From a virus, in the IMG/VR virus record IMGVR_UViG_3300010885_033579, positions 1 to 20,269 of that record: a stretch of 20,269 bases of DNA; one strand, 5' to 3'. The notes under the pieces are model-generated. The model was not told the DNA's origin. It saw nothing but the letters and a program-made list of their open reading frames with translations, and did no database searches. Made by a program: the position numbers and the translations under genes. Below are positions 8,781-17,445 of the stretch, piece by piece. Every line of letters starts with the position of its first letter. Position 1 is the first letter of the stretch.

Positions 8781-11489
8781 TTAACTACAGATTGTATATG
8801 GTGATGTTAATACTTCATAACTATCAATTGATATGGTTTCGGTAATACAGAAAGGATCTTGACCTCCGCATTCAACAAATCCAGTTGTCACTACATCAAT
8901 ACTTTTTGTTGCCGTTCCGGTATTAATTACGATATCAAAACTTTCCGGTACAATTGCACCATAACAATATGTTCTTGTACCATATAATCTTATTGTTATA
9001 TTAGTTGGTGCAACACCTGAACTCATTGTTGCGGTTATTGTTGTAATTGTATTTGTATATGAATTACTCATACAAATTATTTGTTCAGTATTTTCACTAC
9101 TTGTAACATGAATACAATTAGGTGAATTAGTACTTGTTGGAGTTGGAGTTGGTGTTGAAGTTGGTGTCGCTGTCGGTATATTAGGTGCACATGCCGAATT
9201 AACAAGACACGATCCTCCAGATGTTATTGGATAATATTCTATTGCTTGTCCTAAATTATTATAAATAGACGGAACTGTTGATGAACAAAAATAAAATTGA
9301 AAATCTCCATCTCCTAAATAATATGACGGAATTTCATTTGTTGTCGTATAAGAACCTCCTGGTGGTGTGTATCCAACATAGTATCCTGATGGTAAGGTAG
9401 ATGAACCATTAATTACAAAAGAATAACAAGTACCTACCGATGTACTTGTTGGTGTTGGCGTTGGTGTTGGTGGTATAGGAGTACTAGTAGGTGTCGGTGT
9501 TGGGTCTCCTTCTGTTGTTGCGGTTGGTGTCGGTGTAGGAGTTGGAGTTCCTGTTGCGGTAGGAGTTGGGGTAGCTGTGGGTCCACAGCTATTTCCTGTT
9601 TTTAATAAATCACTTCCGCTAATAACTGTAACGGTATTATTAACAGCACAAACACCACTATATGGTAGAACTGAGAATGAATATACCCATGTTTGAGTAA
9701 AACAATCTTTATAATCTATTAATGAAGAATATTCGGTATTATTTACATAAACAAAACAAGCATTTTCATCATTTACAAGTCCACAAGACTTCCATGCGTA
9801 TAAATTATTTATAGAATAATTACTGTTAATAAAAACAATTGAAGTTATTATATTATTTTCAATTACTCCATAATATCTATTGGCTCCCAAATAAATTGTA
9901 CTTCCTGTACTTGTAGAATAGGCGGTATATGTGGTACCAAATATATATGGATTATCATCAACCCAAACGTCTAAAGGTGTTGCCGTACCATCAGTAATTT
10001 GATTAATCGTTTTATTACAAACTTTATTTATAACATCTGTTGCTGTAAGTCCGCTGTAAAATGGTATATTCGCCAATTTTATTTTAGATCTTGTTGGTAC
10101 ATAATATGGAGTATCTTGACATCTAGTGTATGTTGTTGTATCTACAACAATATTAGGTGTTCCTGGATTTGGGCTTGTTGTTGCTGTACTACCTGTTACC
10201 GAATAATAATAATGAGTATCATGACCATATACTATTTGTCCAATTGTAAAAGTATTAAGATTATATCTAACCGAATATTCAACTACATTTGCATCACAAC
10301 GTTTTAAATGATACCAATATTGTATAGCACCAGGTGTAGGAGTTGGCGTTGGTGTTGGTGTAGGTGTTGATCCAACAGGAGTAGTTGATGTTGGTAAAGG
10401 TGTCATAATAAGTCCTCCACCTTTTTCATAAAAATTAATTGTTTTGGTTAAATTAGTATCACTAATCCCTACTCTTTCACCTACTGTACTACCAGTTGTT
10501 CCAGTATATCTATATATTTGATATGTTCTTTCATAATTATCAAAATCAATTCTATAATACATATCACTTTCTTCTACAACTGTATGTCCTGTTGTAAAAC
10601 CTGAATTTGTAAAATCTAATATGTTTCCTGTTTTACCATTGAAAAACTTTGCTGTCATAAAAAATGTATTCATTCCATGATAATAAGGTGTTTTTTGATT
10701 TGGTTTATCATTTGGATTACTAATAACTTCGTATGTTATATTTGGATAATTAAATGTTTGTCCTGTCCAACCGACTAAAGGTGTTGTTCCGTTTGGTATA
10801 TTAACTTGTGTAATTTCATTTATTTCATTTATAAATAAAATTGTTCGTGTACTCCCCGTATTTGTAATATGATATTTATCCAAAGTTGTTGTACCACTTA
10901 GACTACTTTCAGCTAAAACAGTTTCGTCATCAAACCAAAACAAATACATATTTTCTTTATTTCTATAATTTGAACCAGTGAAGATTGGTAGATGAATATA
11001 ATATCCTGAATTTTCTGGTTCATAAAAAAATTTTTCTCCCAATGGTAAAGAAAGATTTTTACTATTAACAAATTTTCTATTTTGTCTTGTTGGTGGTTCA
11101 CATGATAATACGTAATTTGTTATTGTACCGGGTGTTTTATAAAATTCTAATCTAAAAAAACTTTCCGTTGATTGTCTTAACATTAATTCATTTTCTCGTG
11201 TTGTAATACCAATTTGACTATAATCTAAAACATAATTTGGTGTACTTCCTGTTGCGGTAAAATAAAATTTAAACCATATATCACATTGTTCCTTATTATC
11301 TAAGGTTGTTGATGAATATGGTCTATGGATATATCTAACTGTTTCGTAATTCTTTGCTGGATTGATAATGTCTTTTAAAACCTCTTTTTCAAAATCTACA
11401 AAGTTTTCTTCCCAACCTAAATCAGTTCTAAAATTTTGTTCAGTATTAATAACAAGATTTAAATTGGTGTTATTTTTTAATATTTCCAT
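8781..11489 (-). CDS. Modular tail appendage protein with three Pro-Thr linkers
   Basis: I choose the ATG at 11487-11489, giving 902 residues, because it overlaps the preceding stop as TAATG; a TTG two codons upstream is less likely. Residues about 1-360 form a beta-rich body containing several TGST/GTT turns. Linker 1 (about 362-386) is [15 protein letters not shown]. Residues about 387-633 form a Cys-bearing region with repeated Tyr-rich strands. Linker 2 (about 634-684) mixes [23 protein letters not shown] and TSTS. A short module (CYSFVINGSS...SACAPN) follows, then linker 3 (about 769-790) and a final module with Cys residues ending PYTICS. The layout is beads joined by flexible or extended linkers, as in the giant fibre protein. 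A tail fibre or decoration role is inferred; no receptor-binding or enzyme domain is recognisable. Confidence 0.82.
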   Translation of the reverse strand: MEILKNNTNLNLVINTEQNFRTDLGWEENFVDFEKEVLKDIINPAKNYETVRYIHRPYSSTTLDNKEQCDIWFKFYFTATGSTPNYVLDYSQIGITTRENELMLRQSTESFFRLEFYKTPGTITNYVLSCEPPTRQNRKFVNSKNLSLPLGEKFFYEPENSGYYIHLPIFTGSNYRNKENMYLFWFDDETVLAESSLSGTTTLDKYHITNTGSTRTILFINEINEITQVNIPNGTTPLVGWTGQTFNYPNITYEVISNPNDKPNQKTPYYHGMNTFFMTAKFFNGKTGNILDFTNSGFTTGHTVVEESDMYYRIDFDNYERTYQIYRYTGTTGSTVGERVGISDTNLTKTINFYEKGGGLIMTPLPTSTTPVGSTPTPTPTPTPTPGAIQYWYHLKRCDANVVEYSVRYNLNTFTIGQIVYGHDTHYYYSVTGSTATTSPNPGTPNIVVDTTTYTRCQDTPYYVPTRSKIKLANIPFYSGLTATDVINKVCNKTINQITDGTATPLDVWVDDNPYIFGTTYTAYSTSTGSTIYLGANRYYGVIENNIITSIVFINSNYSINNLYAWKSCGLVNDENACFVYVNNTEYSSLIDYKDCFTQTWVYSFSVLPYSGVCAVNNTVTVISGSDLLKTGNSCGPTATPTPTATGTPTPTPTPTATTEGDPTPTPTSTPIPPTPTPTPTSTSVGTCYSFVINGSSTLPSGYYVGYTPPGGSYTTTNEIPSYYLGDGDFQFYFCSSTVPSIYNNLGQAIEYYPITSGGSCLVNSACAPNIPTATPTSTPTPTPTSTNSPNCIHVTSSENTEQIICMSNSYTNTITTITATMSSGVAPTNITIRLYGTRTYCYGAIVPESFDIVINTGTATKSIDVVTTGFVECGGQDPFCITETISIDSYEVLTSPYTICS
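9122..9180 (-). repeat. Pro-Thr linker 3 of the 902-residue protein
   Basis: Encodes [19 protein letters not shown] between the two last modules of the 902-residue protein. On the plus strand it shows the same GTTGGTGTTG-type DNA as the shaft of the 1744-residue gene. Confidence 0.8.
9437..9586 (-). repeat. Pro-Thr linker 2 of the 902-residue protein
   Basis: About 50 residues of [37 protein letters not shown] and PTPTPTSTS, interrupted once by the acidic EGD. Part of it (STPIPPTPTPTP) is the same wording as in the shaft of the 1744-residue protein, and the DNA includes the shared GGAGTACTAGTAGG-like element. Confidence 0.8.
10331..10405 (-). repeat. Pro-Thr linker 1 of the 902-residue protein
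   Basis: Encodes [20 protein letters not shown] and further PT pairs, joining the N-terminal body to the middle Cys-bearing region. The PT run is pure and short here, unlike the complex shaft in the 1744-residue protein. Confidence 0.8.
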
Positions 11490-13399
11490 TAACAATTTGT
11501 TTTATTTCTATAATTATTAAATCCAATTAAACCATCATTTTTATTTATATATGTTTGTTCATTTCTTAAATAAAAATTAATATTTTTAATAATATAATGT
11601 GAATTATTCATAAATGGAAAATTTGTTCCGTTCCCTTCTTGATCAATGAAACCATGATCGTATAAATCTCTCCATTTCCAAAGTTTTTCAACATCATCAA
11701 AAATTGCATTCTCGGGTAAATCAATTAAAGTATGTGGTTGTGTTGCATCTAATTTTGAAGTTTCTATATATGGTGATAGTTCTCGTAATTTAATTCTATG
11801 ATGTGGTTGATAATAATATCCAATTTGATTGGATGGTGTTGCTCCTGAAAATATAACTTTTCCTGTGGTATCTACTACATCAATATCTTGTTTATGATTA
11901 AATAATCTTCTACCATCTCCTGTGTTTTTTCTATGTGAAAATTTATGGTATGTTTCACTTATAATTCTTTCTTTTATTTCACCTCTATTATATTCAACAA
12001 AGGCACCAGTTAAAATAGTATTTTTTGTAAGACCAGTTATTGTACCGCCAACAAATGTAAAACCAGATGTATTTCCTGTAAATGTTCTTGTTGGGTTTGT
12101 TGTCCCTGAAAAAATTTCTCTTGATGTATTTCCACTAAATTGATTATCGATCCAACTATCGTGGAAATTAAATTTATATCCTATTTTTGGTGGGTAATCA
12201 AAAAATCCATTTTCATTTTTAAAAATAACCGATACGTAAACTTCGGTTGGTGTATATCCTAAATTATTCGTTATTCCTGATAAATTAAAATTATTTTTAA
12301 AATCAAACAAAAGAGTTTCTTGTCTATTTCTTTCAACTAAAATATCATTTTCTTGTAATGTATTTTCAAATAATATTTTTCTTTCATCTTCCCATATTGT
12401 ATTTTCAAATCCAACTTTATCTAAAATATAATCGTCAATAGTTGTTAATGTTTTATGTTTATGTACGTAATATTGTGATGTTGTTCCTGAAATATTATTA
12501 ATGTCTTTACATCTTCTACCTAATACTACACTACTTAATGTTGTTCCTGACGTGAATTCACTTTTTAAAATATTAATTACATATTTTTCTGAATCATAAA
12601 TTTCGTTACCAACATTATCAATGTAGAATATTCTAAATTTTTCAGTATCTTTTGTTATTGGTATTGTATAAAATGTTTTACCTGTTGTTATTCCTGAATA
12701 TGTGGTATATGTTCCTCCTGATAAGATAATATATTCACCTTGACTTAATCCATGTTCTACTGGTGATGTTAAAGTATAATAATTTCCATTATCTTCAACT
12801 CTAAATGGTACACCATTACCGGCAACAAAATTAAAATTAGTTCCACCTGATAATGTGTAATTCATTGTAAATCCTGTATCTTGTCCATATACATAACTCA
12901 AATACAAATTCCAATTTTTATATGGTGCCTCCATTACGGTTGTAGATGTATGACCAGTAAATCTATTATTATTTGGTACAGACACGGTTGGTATATTATT
13001 GGGTACTCCAATTGTTGATCCTGATTTTATTTGTGGTATTTCTCTTTTAACATCATTTCTATGAAATGCAAATTCATTATAAGGCACAAACCCAATTGTA
13101 CTATCAGTTGTATTTTCACTAGTGCCGTCATTAACTAAATAAAAGTTTTTTAATAATGGTGTATAATCGGTATAACCAGAATACATATTTCTAAAAACCA
13201 TTTTTATTTTACCGTATATTTTATAGTTTATACTTTTATTTCTTTCTTCATTAAATAAATCTGCCAAATTTAAAATAATATCTTTATCACCTTCTCTTAA
13301 TAAAACTTCATCGTTCTCTAATTTAACATTGAGATTAAGATCTTGTTCGTCCGCCTTAAAATACCTTTTGGTAGGTAATAATATTTCTTTCTTTTCCAT
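11489..13399 (-). CDS. Baseplate-module structural protein, unrecognised
   Basis: A 636-residue protein starting MEKKEILLPTKRYFKADEQD, with start and stop both overlapping neighbours as TAATG. The N-terminal 90 residues are charged and contain an amphipathic stretch. Residues about 195-265 hold a beta module (VPFRVEDNGNYYTLTSPVEH, then GLSQGEYIILSGG and FRIFYIDNVGNE) of the kind seen in many phage tail proteins, where a HGLS.G(E/D) turn links strands. Residues about 310-360 are alpha-helical and charged. The C-terminal 150 residues contain His/Tyr/Arg-rich segments (FSHRKNTGDGRRLFNHKQDI) and end NYRNKTNC. It follows the gp25-like, gp6-like and 1330-residue genes, where T4-like clusters place gp8, but I see no sequence match to gp8. 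Structural baseplate role inferred from position. Confidence 0.8.
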   Translation of the reverse strand: MEKKEILLPTKRYFKADEQDLNLNVKLENDEVLLREGDKDIILNLADLFNEERNKSINYKIYGKIKMVFRNMYSGYTDYTPLLKNFYLVNDGTSENTTDSTIGFVPYNEFAFHRNDVKREIPQIKSGSTIGVPNNIPTVSVPNNNRFTGHTSTTVMEAPYKNWNLYLSYVYGQDTGFTMNYTLSGGTNFNFVAGNGVPFRVEDNGNYYTLTSPVEHGLSQGEYIILSGGTYTTYSGITTGKTFYTIPITKDTEKFRIFYIDNVGNEIYDSEKYVINILKSEFTSGTTLSSVVLGRRCKDINNISGTTSQYYVHKHKTLTTIDDYILDKVGFENTIWEDERKILFENTLQENDILVERNRQETLLFDFKNNFNLSGITNNLGYTPTEVYVSVIFKNENGFFDYPPKIGYKFNFHDSWIDNQFSGNTSREIFSGTTNPTRTFTGNTSGFTFVGGTITGLTKNTILTGAFVEYNRGEIKERIISETYHKFSHRKNTGDGRRLFNHKQDIDVVDTTGKVIFSGATPSNQIGYYYQPHHRIKLRELSPYIETSKLDATQPHTLIDLPENAIFDDVEKLWKWRDLYDHGFIDQEGNGTNFPFMNNSHYIIKNINFYLRNEQTYINKNDGLIGFNNYRNKTNC

Positions 13400-16300
13400 T
13401 ATTCAGCTGATGGGAATGCTCCCTTTGGACCAAATTGGTCTATAAATTTATCAAGTCCGGTTTTACCGACTTTCAATCCAAAATAAAATTGGAATGGTGT
13501 AGATAATATTTGTTTTGTACTACTTGAATAATAATCTTTCTTTGGTAGTATATTAAAATCCATATTAACATTCCAATTCATTTTATAAAATCCATAAGAT
13601 ATTGTTCTACCTAAATAAGTACTATTACCTAATGCAGGTCCAATTCTAACATATAATCTACCCGTTAATGGTTCTTCTAATGTTCCCGTATCGACTAATA
13701 ATATTGTATATCCGGGATACTCTCCATTATAAAGTGTATTACCTGTTGTTGGTCCTAATTCAATTGTGGTTCCCGATGTTTTACCTGTTATTATATCATC
13801 AAATTCAATACCCACTCCCGTAACGTTCATATTACTAATAGTTAATCCACTAAAATTATTTGTAATTGGTAATAACATATATTTGTCAGAATCATCGTCG
13901 TATTGTCCATGATAATCATATGCCTTTGTCATACCTTGTAATGGTTGTAATTCTATATTTCTATAGTCCCATGATTGGTCGTTGGCAGTCGCTTCGGAAG
14001 TTCCACCAAAACCATATCCTTTCTTATCCCATAGATAAAAAGGAACTTCTTGTGATGACTCAGTTAATCTACCTTGAACTGTTCCTCCTGTATAGTTTAA
14101 ATGAGTTGGTTCATTTAGACAAAGTCTAACTCTTTCACCTGAATCGTCTAATTCAAATGTTATCGGTACAGGTCCCCAATACTTGTTACCATCAACACCC
14201 GTTTTCTTAAACACATCGGGATATAAATCGGGATCTAAATATTGATATGAATATCCTAAATATTTTGGACTTTGTAGATCAAACTCTTCTATACCGGCCT
14301 CACTATTAATAGATATTAATTGTAACATATCACCACCTAATACTTGTTGAAATCCATTACTACTAAAACCTCCGTTTTCAAAAAAATTATTAATACTATA
14401 ATCGTTATTTGAAGTATCTAATCTATAATTGATTGCAAGTCCCATTAATTCACCAAAATTCTTGTACGATGTTGGGCCAATATATCTTGATATTGAACAG
14501 TTAGGATCTAATGTTTGATCAATACATATTTCTTTTATAAATTCATCTCTTGGTCCTAAATCAACAAATGTAGTAGGATGACCTAATCTTCGAGTAGTTT
14601 TATTGGGGTCTATCTTACCAACAAATCCCATAGTTGTTCCGGTTAATATTGGTGTTGATCTATAATAAAATCTATTTGTACTGTTACCTACAAATCTAAC
14701 AGTTTCTCTACAATATCTAATTGCACTTTCAACCATTTTAAAAACTCTTTTAGCTTTAAATTGGTGAAAGTATAATGAACCTGATAACCAATTATCTATA
14801 TATGAATAACTCACAATTCCACCACAAAATAGTTTACCTACTCTTTTTCTAATTCGATGTTCTTTTAATATACCTATTAATCTTGCATTTGTTTGAGATC
14901 CTGGAACTACATAGAACATACCATTTTTAAATTCGGATTGTCCTGAAGGTGTAAATGGTGAAAAATTCTTATCACTATAATGTTTTAATAATTTATATTT
15001 TCCATCATCCGTTAAATTTGCACCAACTAAATCCATAGTATTTGGGTCATATAAAGAAGGTAAAATAGGTGATCTATCTCCTGTTTCAGATGTATAATAT
15101 TTGTTTACTAATGCTTCATTATATGGTGAATCATATATATCACAACCACTTTCTAAAGCAACATTTGTTATACTAGTTGCAGCACCACCACTTGACCAAT
15201 CAACACCATCTTCATCATAGTACTTATAATAAATGTCAGGATAAAACCAACCTGTTTCAGATGCATATTCACCGGTACCATCAAAAAAATGTTGTATTGT
15301 AGAGTTAATTCCACCTGAACCAAGCCAACCAAAATCCCAACTAATATTGATAAGTGTTTCTTCCCAAAAATATGAACCTCCAGGTGTATCTGTTTTAGTT
15401 AATTCAATTAATCCACCACCTAATAAATAATTTTGTTGTATTGGTCTAAATCCGGCAAACCCTCCACTAGGTACAATATTATGTTGTTGATTATACGCAA
15501 TACAAGCACCTTTTAATAAATTAGCATCAAAAGTTATACCATGTGCCTCCAAACTACTTCCTTGTCCAATTTGTGATTTAATTAAAACTGCACGACCTAC
15601 TTTACAAAATTTAATAACTTTTTCAGTGGCCTCACTAGTTGCACCAAATTCACCTCCCGAACATTCATCACATTCAGGATATGTTACTAAACCTAAACCT
15701 TTTTGTCCACTATCTTGTAAAGTATATGCCAATTTTCTAAGCCATGTACCAATACGTGCTAATGGCCAACCTGTACTAATACAAAATTCACCAATCGCAT
15801 GTAATACTCTTGAACCCGAATTAAAAAATATTAAGGTAATATAATTAAAAAGATATTCCAATAATAATAATATGTCTGCAATTAAAAGTGAAAATGTGTA
15901 ATTTTTAGTTCCAAAATTTACAGGTGGTGTAAGATTATCTGTACAATCTTCTTCTTCTCCGGGTACTAAATCTTTTAAACCCAAATATCTATTATTTCCA
16001 AATCCTAACGCACCCGTTTGTGCTCCTGTTGATCCTTGGAAAGATGATACAGTGTAAACTTTATTATAATTAAATCTATAAAAATAATCTTTTGGGTAGA
16101 ACTCTCCTCCTTCGTTATTTAGAATTAACGATAAGGCGTCTTGCGGGTAACCTGAATAATCTGTACCAAAATAATATGAACTATCTTGAATTACCCATTC
16201 ACTAGTTTGATCTAATGGGTCAACAAAGTTTCCATATTCTCTTACATTTGGAATTAAATAATCAGCATTAGCTCTAACCCTTTGTAGTCCTTGGTCATTT

Positions 16301-17391
16301 ATATTAAATCTAAACCTATAACAACCTGATGTTGCAATACCTTTATTTGGGTCATTTGTAATTTCGTTTTCACCAAATTCATTTGTGATTACGTAATCCA
16401 TATTCATAACAATAGGAACCACAAATCCTCCGTCATCTGGTACATCTTCGTCAAAATTAAGATATTGTAAATAAGGTCTATTATGTTCGTCTTTATCTTG
16501 TGTAAATCTTATCGCCTCTATCTTTGCAGATTTAGCAACTAAATCACATTTTCTACCCATTTTTTTTGTTGGAGTACAATTTTTATTAATTGCGTTTTTA
16601 CCACTATCGGTAAAAGTTCCTCCAATCAAATATGCCTTTGGTTGTATTTTAATTCCTCTTTCGGATAAATCAAAATCGGTTCTTGATATACCAATTTCAC
16701 ATAATTCTTCATTACCCCAAAATGGATATACTTCAATAATTTTATCAAATGATACTATCTGTGGTAGTGAATTAATGTCTTCGGATGATTTAAAACTATA
16801 TTTGTTTTTAAATTGATCTAAACCAATACCCATTCTTTGAAAATCATTTGGTCTCAATGAAAAACAACCAATATCAGATAAATCTACATCTACATGTATT
16901 GATTGATTTCCAACCGGAACTCCCCAAATCATAAAATCACCCGCTCCGTTTGTTTTTACTGTAAATTTATAATATTTCTCATAAACCTCTAAAACTTCTT
17001 CTCTTGTTAAAACATCTTTTTGATCGGGAAATGTTCCGGTTGCTGCGTGTCCTCCATGTTGTTGTCTAGATGGTAGTAAATTATATCTATACCCGTTTTC
17101 GTCTTTATCAGTAACCTGTTTATAAGGATACAATGTGGATATAACAGGGTCATTTTCATCTTCAGTTGATAGGGGTATAAAAATAGAAACTCGAGCATTT
17201 CCAAGACCAAAACCATTGTTTGCGGTAACCCTACCACAAACAACACCATAGTCTGAACATATGGACGTATAAATGTCTGATTGAGAGAATTTTAAGGACA
17301 AAATCTCCAATACATCAAAATCTTGTTTTAATTCGACCGTAATCTTTTGGTCAACTCCTAAATTGGTTGAAATTCTATGCTTTTGTATCAT
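13399..17391 (-). CDS. Large baseplate-module protein (1330 residues) with carboxypeptidase-regulatory-like fold and hydrophobic helix
   Basis: Starts MIQKHRISTNLGVDQKITVE at an ATG 2 bases past a hairpin. Residues about 44-75 (YGVVCGRVTANNGFGLGNAR) and 140-180 (FTVKTNGAGDFMIWGVPVGN) together resemble a carboxypeptidase-regulatory-like beta sandwich split by an insertion of about 65 residues. Residues about 498-524 form one strongly hydrophobic stretch (YTFSLLIADILLLLEYLFNY, then ITLIFF) long enough to cross a membrane, which is odd for a virion protein. Cys residues cluster around 574-596 (CDECSGGEFG). The rest is beta-rich and unrecognised. By position (after gp6) and size (T4 gp7 has about 1030 residues) it could take the gp7 place as wedge scaffold, but no sequence similarity is evident to me. 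The stop overlaps the next start as TAATG. Confidence 0.82.
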   Translation of the reverse strand: MIQKHRISTNLGVDQKITVELKQDFDVLEILSLKFSQSDIYTSICSDYGVVCGRVTANNGFGLGNARVSIFIPLSTEDENDPVISTLYPYKQVTDKDENGYRYNLLPSRQQHGGHAATGTFPDQKDVLTREEVLEVYEKYYKFTVKTNGAGDFMIWGVPVGNQSIHVDVDLSDIGCFSLRPNDFQRMGIGLDQFKNKYSFKSSEDINSLPQIVSFDKIIEVYPFWGNEELCEIGISRTDFDLSERGIKIQPKAYLIGGTFTDSGKNAINKNCTPTKKMGRKCDLVAKSAKIEAIRFTQDKDEHNRPYLQYLNFDEDVPDDGGFVVPIVMNMDYVITNEFGENEITNDPNKGIATSGCYRFRFNINDQGLQRVRANADYLIPNVREYGNFVDPLDQTSEWVIQDSSYYFGTDYSGYPQDALSLILNNEGGEFYPKDYFYRFNYNKVYTVSSFQGSTGAQTGALGFGNNRYLGLKDLVPGEEEDCTDNLTPPVNFGTKNYTFSLLIADILLLLEYLFNYITLIFFNSGSRVLHAIGEFCISTGWPLARIGTWLRKLAYTLQDSGQKGLGLVTYPECDECSGGEFGATSEATEKVIKFCKVGRAVLIKSQIGQGSSLEAHGITFDANLLKGACIAYNQQHNIVPSGGFAGFRPIQQNYLLGGGLIELTKTDTPGGSYFWEETLINISWDFGWLGSGGINSTIQHFFDGTGEYASETGWFYPDIYYKYYDEDGVDWSSGGAATSITNVALESGCDIYDSPYNEALVNKYYTSETGDRSPILPSLYDPNTMDLVGANLTDDGKYKLLKHYSDKNFSPFTPSGQSEFKNGMFYVVPGSQTNARLIGILKEHRIRKRVGKLFCGGIVSYSYIDNWLSGSLYFHQFKAKRVFKMVESAIRYCRETVRFVGNSTNRFYYRSTPILTGTTMGFVGKIDPNKTTRRLGHPTTFVDLGPRDEFIKEICIDQTLDPNCSISRYIGPTSYKNFGELMGLAINYRLDTSNNDYSINNFFENGGFSSNGFQQVLGGDMLQLISINSEAGIEEFDLQSPKYLGYSYQYLDPDLYPDVFKKTGVDGNKYWGPVPITFELDDSGERVRLCLNEPTHLNYTGGTVQGRLTESSQEVPFYLWDKKGYGFGGTSEATANDQSWDYRNIELQPLQGMTKAYDYHGQYDDDSDKYMLLPITNNFSGLTISNMNVTGVGIEFDDIITGKTSGTTIELGPTTGNTLYNGEYPGYTILLVDTGTLEEPLTGRLYVRIGPALGNSTYLGRTISYGFYKMNWNVNMDFNILPKKDYYSSSTKQILSTPFQFYFGLKVGKTGLDKFIDQFGPKGAFPSAE

Positions 17392-17393
17392 TC

Positions 17394-17433
17394 TTATAAT
17401 AAATAGAAACTATGTGGTTTTCTATTATTATAA
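17394..17433 (-). promoter_or_regulatory. Imperfect inverted repeat (hairpin) covering the leader of the 1330-residue gene
   Basis: The arm TTATAATAAATAGAAA at 17394-17409 pairs with TTTCTATTATTATAA at 17419-17433, with one unpaired base and a 9-base loop (17410-17418). The stem ends 2 bases before the start codon on the coding strand. No T-run follows it in the coding direction, so it is not an ordinary terminator for the upstream gp6-like gene. It may control ribosome access or be a dyad binding site. A TATTTATT element lies inside one arm (17398-17405). Confidence 0.5.
17398..17405 (-). promoter_or_regulatory. TATTTATT element before the 1330-residue gene
   Basis: On the coding strand the gap ends TTTCTATTTATTATAAGA followed by ATG. 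The element is the one-base variant (T for the final A) of the TATTTATA found in two other gaps, and lies 6 bases before the start. It overlaps the hairpin arm, so the two signals cannot be separated from sequence alone. Confidence 0.3.
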
Positions 17434-17445
17434 CTAAAAAAACAT

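Noticed and set aside
9999-10307. Plus-strand Cys/Ile-rich 102-residue frame
   Set aside because: It lies antisense to the middle of the 902-residue gene, has biased composition and no family resemblance.
17394-17433. Hairpin as a rho-independent terminator of the gp6-like gene
   Set aside because: The stem is almost pure A/T and no T-run follows it in the direction of transcription; the T-run lies before the stem.
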